The position numbers and the translations under genes are program-made. 64,000 bases of DNA from Cybelea sp963824595 (GTDB taxonomy: Bacteria > Vulcanimicrobiota > Vulcanimicrobiia > Vulcanimicrobiales > Vulcanimicrobiaceae), in contig CAWGPY010000001.1 in the NCBI GenBank assembly GCA_963824595.1, positions 372,001 to 436,000 of the forward strand, read 5' to 3'. Shown here piece after piece: positions 25,693 to 33,124 of this stretch. Within the stretch, counting starts at the first letter, position 1, and every line of letters starts with the position of its first letter. Under the pieces are notes generated by a model that did not search any database, was not told the origin of the DNA, and was given only the letters and a program-made list of their open reading frames with translations.

Positions 25693-26668
25693 CGTCATCG
25701 TCGAGCGCGAGAAGGGTTTGGTCGAGCTCGAGCGGCGTATTGCCGAGCTGCGCCAAGCGTCGGCGGCGCAGCCGCTCGACATGTCGAGCGAGATCGCGGC
25801 GCTGGAGCGGAAATATCAGGAGATCCTCCACGAGCTCTTCGGGACGCTGTCGCCGTGGGAGAAGGTCAACATGGCGCGCCATCCCAGCCGTCCGACGTCG
25901 CTCGACTACATCGCGCGGTTCGACCGGTTCGACGAACTCCACGGCGACCGTCACTTCCGCGACGACCCGTCGATCGTCGGCGGCTTCGCGTTCCTGCGCT
26001 CGCGTCCGGTCGTGGCGATCGGCCAGCAGCGGGGGCGCGACACGAAGGAGAACCTGCGGCGCAACTTCGGCATGCCGGCGCCGGAAGGGTACCGCAAGGC
26101 AACGCGGCTGGCGAAACTCGCGGCGCGATTCGGGCTGCCGCTGGTGACGTTCGTAGACACCAAAGGCGCCGACCCGGGGATCAGCTCCGAGGAGCACGCC
26201 CAGTCCGAAGCCATCGCGACGTGCCTGCAGACGTTCGTGACGGCCGGCGTGCCGATCGTCGCGACCATCGTGGGCGAGGGCGGCTCGGGCGGCGCGCTGG
26301 CGCTCGCGATTGCGGATTGGGTGCTGATGCTCGAACACAGCACCTACTCGGTCGCCTCGCCGGAAGGCTGCGCGGCAATCCTGTGGTCCGACGCCGGAAA
26401 GGCGGAGGAAGCCGCGGCGCGGTTGAAGTTGACCGCCGATGATTTGCGCCGCTTCGGCATCGTGGATGAGGTGATCGCGGAACCGCTCGGTGGCGCCCAC
26501 CGCAACGCGCAGGACGTCGTGACGCGCACGCTCGATGCCATCGTGGCCGCGCTGCAGCGCCTCGCCCCGCTCTCGCCGGGCGGACTTCTCGAGGAGCGGT
26601 ATCGAAAGTATCGCCGTTTGGGAGAGTGGCAGACCGAAGGCCTGGCGCCGATCGGGAGCGGCCATTGA
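25682..26668 (+). CDS. accA: Acetyl-CoA carboxylase carboxyltransferase subunit alpha
   Basis: 328 residues. N-terminal helical region and carboxyltransferase core with FDELHGDRHFRDDPSIVGG, FVDTKGADPG, and GEGGSGGALALA. Partner of AccD. The biotin carboxylase and biotin carrier genes are not in the window. Confidence 0.96.
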   Translation: MSNNVIVEREKGLVELERRIAELRQASAAQPLDMSSEIAALERKYQEILHELFGTLSPWEKVNMARHPSRPTSLDYIARFDRFDELHGDRHFRDDPSIVGGFAFLRSRPVVAIGQQRGRDTKENLRRNFGMPAPEGYRKATRLAKLAARFGLPLVTFVDTKGADPGISSEEHAQSEAIATCLQTFVTAGVPIVATIVGEGGSGGALALAIADWVLMLEHSTYSVASPEGCAAILWSDAGKAEEAAARLKLTADDLRRFGIVDEVIAEPLGGAHRNAQDVVTRTLDAIVAALQRLAPLSPGGLLEERYRKYRRLGEWQTEGLAPIGSGH

Positions 26669-26991
26669 GGCGTCGCACCGCGCCGGTGCTTCGGTTCGCG
26701 GGTCGCATGACGGCGACCGCCATCGCACTCCTCGTCGCGACCCTCGTCGGCATCCAGTTCGCGCGGGCGATCGGGGAGAACGTCGCCGCGGCGCACGAGC
26801 TGGCGTCCATTCGCTCCGACATCGCGACGCTGAAGGCTCGGCGCGAAGACCAGCTGCACGAGCTGCGCCGCCTGCGCGATCCGCAGGGCGCGGTGCCCGA
26901 AATCCACGATCGGCTGCGCCTCGTGCGGCCGAACGAGGCGCTGATCTTCGTGTCACCCCAGCCGGCAGCCGATTCGTCGCCCGCTCCGTGA
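26665..26991 (+). CDS. Small septum-formation-initiator-like protein (DivIC/FtsB type)
   Basis: 108 residues from TTG 26665, which overlaps the accA stop; ATG 26707 is an alternative. One transmembrane helix (IALLVATLVGIQFARAIG) is followed by a short coiled coil rich in charged heptads (LASIRSDIATLKARREDQLHELRRLRDP) and a loop. This size and layout fit the FtsB/DivIC group, which bridges early and late divisome proteins at midcell. In many bacteria such a gene sits a few genes before ppx, as here. Sequence divergence leaves some doubt. Confidence 0.65.
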   Translation: MRRRTAPVLRFAGRMTATAIALLVATLVGIQFARAIGENVAAAHELASIRSDIATLKARREDQLHELRRLRDPQGAVPEIHDRLRLVRPNEALIFVSPQPAADSSPAP

Positions 26992-27341
26992 ACGGCACCT
27001 CGGGCGGCATTGTGATCAACCTCAACACCTACGGCGCGACCGTGCGCCTCGACGAAGGCGAGCTCGCGAGCGCGAGCCTGCTCGACGTCGAGAGCCACCG
27101 GGACGAGTACCAGCGGTCGCTCGAGCGGCGCAAGCGGCTCGCGTTCGAGGTACGCCGCGAAGGGCGTCGCTGTGCGGTCTCTCTGGCGCCGCAGATTCGC
27201 GACGACGACTTCGAGGAGCAAATCTCTGCCTATCTGCGCAGCACGCAGGAGTGGGAGCCGGCCGATCGCGTTCCGGCCGCCGAGCGGCACTTCTTGCGCA
27301 AGAAGCGCCGCGCCGCGCTCTTTGAATCCAAGCATCGTTGA
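26988..27341 (+). CDS. Conserved hypothetical protein between divIC-like and ppx (possible S1-like fold)
   Basis: 117 residues from GTG 26988 overlapping the upstream stop. The start GGIVINLNTYGATVRLDEGE resembles the beta strands of S1/OB-fold RNA-binding domains, followed by a basic helix (RDEYQRSLERRKRLAF) and a basic tail. In Actinobacteria a small conserved protein often occupies the same slot between the FtsB-like gene and ppx. Function is not recognised. Coding is supported by the perfect overlaps on both sides. Confidence 0.6.
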   Translation: MNGTSGGIVINLNTYGATVRLDEGELASASLLDVESHRDEYQRSLERRKRLAFEVRREGRRCAVSLAPQIRDDDFEEQISAYLRSTQEWEPADRVPAAERHFLRKKRRAALFESKHR

Positions 27342-28312
27342 GCAAACGCTACGCGATCGTCTCGATCGGCACGAACTCGACGCGCCTGCTGCTGGCCGAC
27401 GTCGAGCCGGAAAGCCCGCGCGTTGAGGTCGTGCGTTCCACCGGGACGCGCATCGGCGAGGGGCTGGGCGAGCGCGGACGCCTGGGCGACGAGCCGATGG
27501 CGCGAACGCTCGACGCGATCGCGCAGCACGCGCGCGCCGCGAAAGGGCATTACGTCCGCCTCTTCGTCGTGGGCACGAGCGCGCTGCGAAGAGCGGAGAA
27601 CGGCGAGGAGTTCGCTCAGCGCGTTACGGCGCTGCTAGGCGTTCCGCTGCGCGTGCTCTCCGGCGACGAGGAGGCGGTCGCGTCGTATCGCGGCGCGCTG
27701 ACCGCGTTCGGTCCGCTGCGGGGTGAACGAGCGGGCGTGCTCGACGTCGGCGGCGGGAGCACCGAGTATGCCTGCGGCGACTCGCCGCAGCCGGAGAAGG
27801 TGGTGTCGTGCGAGATCGGCGCCGTCCGTCTCACCGAGGCCGTTTCGTCGCTGGCGGGCAACGCCGGCGCGGTGAGCGACGCCGACATCGAGAAGGCGCG
27901 GACGCTTGCACGCGACGCCCTGAAGCCGATCGCAGAGTGTCCCGGAGTCGAGCACCTGGCATTCGTCGGCGGAACCGCGACGACGACGGCCGCGATCGTC
28001 CGCGGTAAACCTGGGCCGGCGCCCACGACCACGCTGACGCGTTCGGATCTGGAGCGAACCCTGGAGCGTTTGCGGAAGATGAATCTCGATCAGCGCAAGG
28101 CCGTGGTGGGCATGCGGGCGCAACGCGCCGACATTCTGCCGGCGGGCATCGTGCTGCTCGAGACGGCGCTCGAGCTGCTCGGCCGCGACGACGCGGTCGC
28201 GACGACGTCGGACCTGCTGCTGGGCGTTTTGCTGCAGGAGCGCGACGCTGCAGGAGGACCCGCCGCGCCAATGCGCGCAGCTTCCGCTACGCGAAGGGGA
28301 TTTCGGCCATGA
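27338..28312 (+). CDS. ppx: Ppx/GppA family exopolyphosphatase or pppGpp phosphohydrolase
   Basis: 324 residues from TTG. An ASKHA-fold phosphatase with phosphate-1 motif SIGTNSTRLLLADV, the loop GTSALRRAENGEEF, and GVLDVGGGSTEYA. It has only the two core domains, like the short actinobacterial Ppx, without the HD-like C-terminal part of long forms. It releases phosphate from polyphosphate or from pppGpp; which one cannot be told. Confidence 0.9.
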   Translation: MSKRYAIVSIGTNSTRLLLADVEPESPRVEVVRSTGTRIGEGLGERGRLGDEPMARTLDAIAQHARAAKGHYVRLFVVGTSALRRAENGEEFAQRVTALLGVPLRVLSGDEEAVASYRGALTAFGPLRGERAGVLDVGGGSTEYACGDSPQPEKVVSCEIGAVRLTEAVSSLAGNAGAVSDADIEKARTLARDALKPIAECPGVEHLAFVGGTATTTAAIVRGKPGPAPTTTLTRSDLERTLERLRKMNLDQRKAVVGMRAQRADILPAGIVLLETALELLGRDDAVATTSDLLLGVLLQERDAAGGPAAPMRAASATRRGFRP

Positions 28313-28551
28313 ACGACACGCAGATACACGAACACATCGAGAACCTGATTGGCGAAGAGCACCGGCTTTTGGAACACGGCGAAAACGGCAAGCTCACCGC
28401 CGTCGATCGCGAACGCCTCGAGGCGATCTCGGTCCGGCTCGATCAATATTGGGACCTGTTACGCCAGCGGCGGGCGCGGCGCGACGCGGGACAAGACCCC
28501 GGCGTGGCGCACATTCGCAGCGGCGACGTCGTGGAACACTACCAGCAGTAA
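28309..28551 (+). CDS. Small DUF2630-like protein
   Basis: 80 residues, no signal or membrane segment, rich in charged helices: IHEHIENLIGEEHRLLEHG, then ERLEAISVRLDQYWDLLRQRRA. This matches the DUF2630 family, small proteins of unknown function best known from Actinobacteria. It overlaps the ppx stop by 4 bp (ATGA), so it is cotranscribed with ppx. Confidence 0.75.
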   Translation: MNDTQIHEHIENLIGEEHRLLEHGENGKLTAVDRERLEAISVRLDQYWDLLRQRRARRDAGQDPGVAHIRSGDVVEHYQQ

Positions 28552-28562
28552 ATCGGCCTCCG

Positions 28563-28643
28563 TTGTCATCCTGAGCGAAGCGCCGAAGGCGCGAAGTCGA
28601 AGGGCTGAGCGCAGCGAGCGTAGCGAGCGAAGTCGAAGGGCGG
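28563..28643 (+). repeat. Dispersed repeat copy B, just upstream of tRNA-Leu
   Basis: 81 nt beginning TTGTCATCCTGAGCG and ending AGTCGAAGGGCGG, with internal GCGCCGAAGGCGC and GCAGCGAGCGTAGCGAGC blocks. Shares both ends and its inner motifs with copy A (reverse orientation) and its left end with copy C. Confidence 0.8.
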
Positions 28644-28654
28644 CCCGCAAAGAC

Positions 28655-28738
28655 GGGATGGTGGTGGAACTGGCAGACACAGCAGACTTAAAATCTGCAG
28701 CCCGAAAGGGCGTCCGGGTTCGACTCCCGGCCATCCCA
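28655..28738 (+). tRNA. tRNA-Leu (TAA)
   Basis: 84 nt, class II tRNA with a long variable arm (GCCCGAAAGGGC). Acceptor stem GGGATGG / CCATCCC plus discriminator A; anticodon loop ACTTAAAAT reads TAA; T-arm GTCCGGGTTCGACTCCCGG. CCA is not encoded. Its last 22 nt are repeated downstream, so it is the integration target of the neighbouring element. Confidence 0.95.
28717..28738 (+). repeat. attL-like site: 3' end of tRNA-Leu
   Basis: 22 nt from GGTTCGACTCCC to GGCCATCCCA, covering the T-loop to the discriminator base. Identical to 31377-31398, and nearly identical to 36116-36135. Confidence 0.85.
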
Positions 28739-28744
28739 TTGCGT

Positions 28745-28771
28745 GTCATCCTGAGCTTGTCGAAGGATGAC
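28745..28771 (+). repeat. Dispersed repeat copy C, short palindromic form
   Basis: GTCATCC and GGATGAC form perfect 7-bp inverted ends around TGAGCTTGTCGAA. It lies 6 nt downstream of tRNA-Leu. The left half equals the left end of copy B. Confidence 0.75.
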
Positions 28772-29006
28772 CTTGGCCTGTTAAAGTGATGGAAGCCCAT
28801 CTCAGCCCAATCTCTCTCACCAATGCTAAGGTTAACGCCATCGTTACGCTCGTTCCCGAAGAGACTCTGCTGGTGCAAGCCGACGATGCCGTTCACGTTG
28901 CTGAGGCCGAGAGCGCGCCTCTGTGGCGCGGCACCACCCCCACCTAGCGCGTACAGGGTGACAGACCGGTGCGGGAACCAGCGCTTTCCGAGCGAATCGC
29001 ACAGGC

Positions 29007-30530
29007 GTGAAAAGCCAGGCACGCGCATGGCTTGTCGCTCTCGGTCTTGCCGCTTGCTCGGGTGGCGGTATTCTCTTTGTCCCTAACGTGCCCGGCGGAT
29101 CGACTGCGCCTGGCTCGCGCGTCGTCGATGCCAGTTCCTCGGCCTGCGAGGTATCATACGAGGGCGTCGTATGGTACGCACTCCCGGCCCGAAGTTTCTC
29201 GCCGATCGACTACTTGCGAACGCGCTGCAACTCTGCGGCGCTGAGCGCTAATCCGAATCCGCCCCGGCCTGCGTGGGCGATTCCCAACGGACCGACACAG
29301 ACGCGCTTCGTCGCAACGTCGCTTCAGCAGGCCTACTCGCTTGCCGGAATGCAGAGCATCGAAGGCTCCGCCGTCGCCGCGCATCTTCCGGAATCGTGGA
29401 TGATCGCCAACTTCGAGTACCTGAAGGACGACACGCCGCTCTATCAGTCCTACCACCAGAAAAACGGCGACGACGCCGAGGCGCAAGACGAGGGAAGGCT
29501 TATCGAAGAGATGCAGAGCCGGTTCTCGTGGTATGTTCCCGAGGTCAGCGTCGAAGGCGCCGGCCACGAGCGCAAGATCGCGCACTTGATGTCGCAAGGC
29601 TACCACGCGTTCTGGGGCATCACTTGGAATAGCCACGGCGTCGACGGGACATGGGACTACGGCGCGCCCTGGGGAAGCTATTGTTCGGACCCGAGCTCGT
29701 ACAAGCGTCCCGATCGCAACGGCCAATGCCCGCTTCTCGCCCTCGAGTGGACGGCCCGCGATCTAACCCGCGCTTACTTGAGCGGAGACGAAGACTACTT
29801 CTCGACCGATCCCGACGACTTGCAGCAACGGGGCGGATTCACGCCTCAGACGGGCGCGACGTTCATTCGGGAGATCGCCGACGCGTACGCGGCGATTGGT
29901 CAAACGCAGCCGGTCGTCATGATGTCGCAGCAGGAGACCCACGACGAGATCAACCCCGGTGACCCGGAGATCCTCGGCGCACTCTACGATCAGGCGGTGC
30001 ACGACCGCATGAGGCTGGAAACGCTGGCAGAAGTGGCTGTCGACGGGCCGACCTTCTCGGCCGCGCCGCGCGCCGCTGCATTTCCGTTTATCCCAGGCGG
30101 CGTCGCCGTCCCGTCGTCGATCCTAAACGGGCAGACGCTCTATCCGGCGACGATCGATTATCACGATAAGATCGCCGGCATGTCGTTCCTGGCCGGGCAC
30201 ACGCTGCCGACGCGCGTCTTCGAATACGCCCAGGACGCGACGTCGTACTACAACGTACCGCTGATCGGATTTCCGTCTTCTGATTTTCCGACCCTGACGG
30301 GCGCAGCCGTTCACCACGGCGTGCTCAGCATCGCGCTGAGCGCGCCGGTTACCATGCATATCGGCATCGCGATTTGGGCCAACCCGCATACACTGGGAAT
30401 CACCGCGCGGGGTGCGATTCCGGCGGGTCGAGCAGGCGAAGTCATCACCTTCGACGTGAAAGCCGGTCCGAATCAGTTCTCGTTCGCCTGCCCCGGCTGC
30501 AAGAGTACGACGTTCGCGTACTCGACGTAG
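29007..30530 (+). CDS. Secreted lipoprotein of unknown function
   Basis: 507 residues from GTG. A lipoprotein signal with lipobox LAAC at about residues 14-17 is followed by a low-complexity Gly/Ser stretch. The rest has no motif I can name. Segments such as YHAFWGITWNSHGVDGTWDYGAPWG, LLALEWTARDLTRAYLSG and VVMMSQQETHDEINPGD suggest a TIM-barrel-like or polysaccharide-deacetylase-like fold acting on carbohydrate, but this is only an impression. Likely on the outer face of a membrane. It is the first gene of the accessory island. A full-length, uninterrupted frame with a good lipobox supports a real gene. Confidence 0.7.
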   Translation: MKSQARAWLVALGLAACSGGGILFVPNVPGGSTAPGSRVVDASSSACEVSYEGVVWYALPARSFSPIDYLRTRCNSAALSANPNPPRPAWAIPNGPTQTRFVATSLQQAYSLAGMQSIEGSAVAAHLPESWMIANFEYLKDDTPLYQSYHQKNGDDAEAQDEGRLIEEMQSRFSWYVPEVSVEGAGHERKIAHLMSQGYHAFWGITWNSHGVDGTWDYGAPWGSYCSDPSSYKRPDRNGQCPLLALEWTARDLTRAYLSGDEDYFSTDPDDLQQRGGFTPQTGATFIREIADAYAAIGQTQPVVMMSQQETHDEINPGDPEILGALYDQAVHDRMRLETLAEVAVDGPTFSAAPRAAAFPFIPGGVAVPSSILNGQTLYPATIDYHDKIAGMSFLAGHTLPTRVFEYAQDATSYYNVPLIGFPSSDFPTLTGAAVHHGVLSIALSAPVTMHIGIAIWANPHTLGITARGAIPAGRAGEVITFDVKAGPNQFSFACPGCKSTTFAYST

Positions 30531-30689
30531 CGGGCGACGTCGCGGGAGCCCGCGAGGGGTTGCGCGCTAGGGGGATTCGCGCCTCGGTTGCCAGTTGTCG
30601 GGTTATGCAGACGTGAGGTGAAACGAGCTGCGAACGAAGCGCTACTCCCGCGGAGCGGGGCTACGACAAGCTGCTTTTTGGGGGCGATC

Positions 30690-31244
30690 TTAGGTTTCGA
30701 GCTGGCGCCGGTAGTCAGCGGCATCGAAATGACCGTGCGACTCTACAATGTGACCGTCGTCGCCGAACCGCCATTCCTCGAATCCGCTGATGCGAACGCG
30801 TCTTCCGCCGCCGCCGGGCCCCGTATTGGTGCCGGACAGCGTCCACCGATAGATCGTCTTGCCGTCGTGTTCGGCGACGCCGTCCAGCGCGACTGCGAGA
30901 TCCGGGAACGCCTCCATGAAGCTTTGCGCCGCGTCCGCGATGGCGGCGCGTCCCTTCGACGGAATGCCGTCATTGATGGTCAGCGGTCCGTCCGTTGAAA
31001 AGAAGGCCGCGACTGCGACGGGATCCTGACCGCACCACGCCGCAGTATACCGCTCGGCAAACGCGCGAATGCTCGTTGCTTCGCGCTTACGGATCTCGAC
31101 GTCCACGAATCTGGTAAACTTCTCCCCGAATCTGCTTCTACCGACCCGCGTCCACCACGTCCGGACGCCCTCGCGGTCGAGCCAATAGCGAATCACGGCG
31201 TAAAACTCTGCCCAGCCGTCATCCTGCAGCGTTCCCATTCGCAA
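30690..31244 (-). CDS. NTF2/SnoaL-like protein with unusual N-terminal extension
   Basis: 184 residues. The C-terminal about 120 residues fit the SnoaL-like NTF2 fold: IRAFAERYTAAWCGQDPVAVAAFFSTDG, a middle with FMEAFPDLAVALDGV, and ending EEWRFGDDGHIVESHGHFDAADY. Such proteins are small enzymes or ligand-binding domains. The first about 55 residues (LQDDGWAEFYAVIRYWLDREG...) do not belong to that fold and look like the tail of another protein, so the frame may be a chance fusion after rearrangement. If the extension is not translated, a start near residue 55 is needed. Function unknown. Confidence 0.6.
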   Translation of the reverse strand: MRMGTLQDDGWAEFYAVIRYWLDREGVRTWWTRVGRSRFGEKFTRFVDVEIRKREATSIRAFAERYTAAWCGQDPVAVAAFFSTDGPLTINDGIPSKGRAAIADAAQSFMEAFPDLAVALDGVAEHDGKTIYRWTLSGTNTGPGGGGRRVRISGFEEWRFGDDGHIVESHGHFDAADYRRQLET

Positions 31245-31292
31245 CTTGAAACTCGGCCGTTGAGTAGAACCAACGGTCGGGGACCCTAGTGC

Positions 31293-31326
31293 GATGGAGT
31301 AGCCTTACAGATGGAGTAGCCTTACA
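31293..31326 (+). repeat. 17-bp tandem duplication next to the att-like site
   Basis: GATGGAGTAGCCTTACA occurs twice back to back (31293-31309 and 31310-31326), about 50 nt before the att-like site at 31377. Confidence 0.8.
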
Positions 31327-31376
31327 AACGAACACTTTTCGGTAACGGACAGGACCGGCTGGAACCCCCGAGTAGT

Positions 31377-31398
31377 GGTTCGACTCCCGGCCATCCCA
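31377..31398 (+). repeat. att-like direct repeat, copy 2 of the tRNA-Leu 3' end
   Basis: 22 of 22 nt identical to 28717-28738. Upstream bases do not extend as a tRNA, so this is a 3'-end copy and not a degenerate full tRNA. It separates the two island segments. Confidence 0.9.
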
Positions 31399-31442
31399 AA
31401 AAGGCTCGTCCGAGGTTCCTTTGACGTCAGGTCGATTCACTT

Positions 31443-31479
31443 CCAGTTGCCGCCGACCCAAAAGATCAGCGGCAACTGG
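31443..31479 (-). terminator. Possible transcription stop hairpin for the NHL lipoprotein gene
   Basis: Perfect 11-bp inverted repeat CCAGTTGCCGC / GCGGCAACTGG with a 15-nt loop, 17 nt after the stop of the minus-strand gene. There is no clear T-run in that direction, so it may only be a structural end or a folded operator. Confidence 0.4.
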
Positions 31480-31496
31480 ATTGTTGAGCTGCGGCG

Positions 31497-32492
31497 CTAT
31501 CCGCCCAGTGCGTTGTCAGGGCTGACCGCGATCGGCCACTCGCCAGCGTTGCCCGTGAGCTTGGTCTTGAACGCGGTGCCGTTGGGATAGGCAACGCTCT
31601 CAATGACGAACGGAATGCTGACTTCGGTGCTGACGTAGAGCTGCTTTTCGTTGGCGCTCAGCGACAGTGCGAACGGCGATCCATCGACGCTGATCTGCTT
31701 CGATGGGCTGGTCTGACCCGCCGGGAAGTAGTCGACCGAGCTGCCGTAGAGCACGATGAGGTTTCCCGAGCGATCGACCTCTAAAGCGCCAGGATAGCGC
31801 GGAAGGCCGAGATCCTTGCCGCTGGTCGAACCCGGTGCAAACTCCTCAACGGCGCTGCCGGCTGCGTACAGGTTATCGTGCGCATCGGTCGCGAGGTATT
31901 CTGCAAAGTACGGTATCGTGAGCGACGGAGACGTCTGCCCCTTTGGATAGACCGTAATCGTGTTGTTGCCGACGTTGGCACAGTAGATGGTGCCGGCGGC
32001 ATCCACCGTGATGCCGGTTGGCGAGTTCACGCCGCTGCTGATCGTGATGAACGGCGAGGTCTGACCGCGTTTGTACGCCGTGATCGTGTTGTTGCCGATG
32101 TTGGTCGCATAGACACTTCCCTGCTTGTCCACGAAGAGCCGCTCTGGATTGGACAAACCAGTGGTGATCTGGCCCTTCTCCTTACCATTGACGCCCCTCG
32201 AAGCGAAAATGGTGATGGTGTTGTTGTCGTAACTGCCCCAGTAGATCAGGCCTTTGCGACTTTTGTGTCTCCGGTCGGGGGAAATCCAGCCCCTCGACTG
32301 CGAGCGCGTGTTTTGCGAATGCGGGCCGCGGCCTTGCGCAAGCATCCGATTTTGCGCGACACTTCGGCCGGCATCCGGGCCGCTCGCGGGAACATTCGCG
32401 CTGGAAATGCCGGAAGTCGAGCAGCCTGCGGTCAGCGCGCCAAGCAGGGTGATCGGCGCCCAGCGCCGGGCGAACGAGACGATGGCAAGCAA
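31497..32492 (-). CDS. NHL/SMP-30-like beta-propeller lipoprotein
   Basis: 331 residues from TTG 32492. This start is chosen because AAGGAGG lies 6 nt upstream and it gives a clean lipoprotein signal (RRWAPITLLGALTAGC). The mature part repeats the blade motif NNTITVY...GQTSPS several times (GNNTITAYKRGQTSP, GNNTITVYPKGQTSP), typical of NHL-like six-bladed propellers. It is a probable surface or periplasmic binding protein; ligand unknown. An upstream extension in the same frame has no ribosome site. Confidence 0.78.
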   Translation of the reverse strand: MLAIVSFARRWAPITLLGALTAGCSTSGISSANVPASGPDAGRSVAQNRMLAQGRGPHSQNTRSQSRGWISPDRRHKSRKGLIYWGSYDNNTITIFASRGVNGKEKGQITTGLSNPERLFVDKQGSVYATNIGNNTITAYKRGQTSPFITISSGVNSPTGITVDAAGTIYCANVGNNTITVYPKGQTSPSLTIPYFAEYLATDAHDNLYAAGSAVEEFAPGSTSGKDLGLPRYPGALEVDRSGNLIVLYGSSVDYFPAGQTSPSKQISVDGSPFALSLSANEKQLYVSTEVSIPFVIESVAYPNGTAFKTKLTGNAGEWPIAVSPDNALGG

Positions 32493-32498
32493 TGAGTA

Positions 32499-32505
32499 CC
32501 TCCTT
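32499..32505 (-). promoter_or_regulatory. Ribosome binding site deciding the TTG start of the NHL lipoprotein
   Basis: AAGGAGG on the minus strand, 6 nt before the TTG at 32492-32490. The longer frame's upstream start codon has no such site. Confidence 0.7.
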
Positions 32506-32605
32506 AAGCAACTGAGATTTTTGATGACCTGACAATTCGCCGGCTGGCGCACACCTCCCCGTTGTCCCGCGCCGGACGTCGACGCGCCGCTGGCCATCGG
32601 CAAGC

Positions 32606-32852
32606 AAACGTACCAACACCAAGGTTATTAGCGCCAGTTTGGTGGCGCGACTGCCCTTGAAACGAAGCGTGCGACTACGAGATCACCGAGCGGAAGGCGT
32701 GGCGTGCGAGGCATTAACCCGTAACATGTTGTCACGGACGGGTCGGAAACAGTTGGGATAGGAAGGGACGATCGGGTATCCAGCGCAGCGAAAAGTGTGA
32801 CGGATTAACACTTTTCGGGAACGGTCGGTATCGGCTGCCTGCTGTCAGGACA
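32606..32852. other. Gene-free stretch with a palindrome
   Basis: Nothing coding seen. It holds a perfect 10-bp inverted repeat (CGAAAAGTGT at 32789-32798 and ACACTTTTCG at 32808-32817, 9-nt loop). The right half with its flank resembles 31331-31355 beside the att-like site (AACACTTTTCGG then a degenerate AACGG...CGGCTG). Confidence 0.5.
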
Positions 32853-33089
32853 ATGTCGGAATGCGGGACTTCGCGGTGGCGTGAAAGGGGCTTAACGTTG
32901 CATTTGGACCACGTCCATGGCGATCGGCGTGACAATCGCCGTGAAGACCTTCGCTTACTCTGCCCCAATTGCGATAGTCAGACCGAGACTTATTACGGAA
33001 AAATAGACGACTTAGGGCAACGGACCGTTATTCATCGTTCACCGGAAAACCTTAACCCCGAGACGTTAGCTCTGGGCGTGCTGCGCTAA
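32853..33089 (+). pseudogene. HNH endonuclease, truncated remnant
   Basis: 78 residues. The HNH core is clear: LHLDHVHGDRRDNRREDLRLLCPNCDSQTETYYG, the ββα-metal motif with its CPNC zinc half-site. The upstream half that normally carries the first CxxC and the basic region is missing apart from one Cys. HNH enzymes of this kind are found in mobile elements and restriction systems. It is most likely a leftover of the element's mobility or defence gene; a very small functional nuclease is possible but less likely. Confidence 0.6.
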
Positions 33090-33124
33090 AAGACCTTCAA
33101 CCATCAAGGCCGGGCGCCAGTGTT

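Noticed and set aside
28823..29086. 87-codon plus-strand frame after tRNA-Leu
   Set aside because: Overlaps the start of the lipoprotein gene, low-complexity and without ribosome site.
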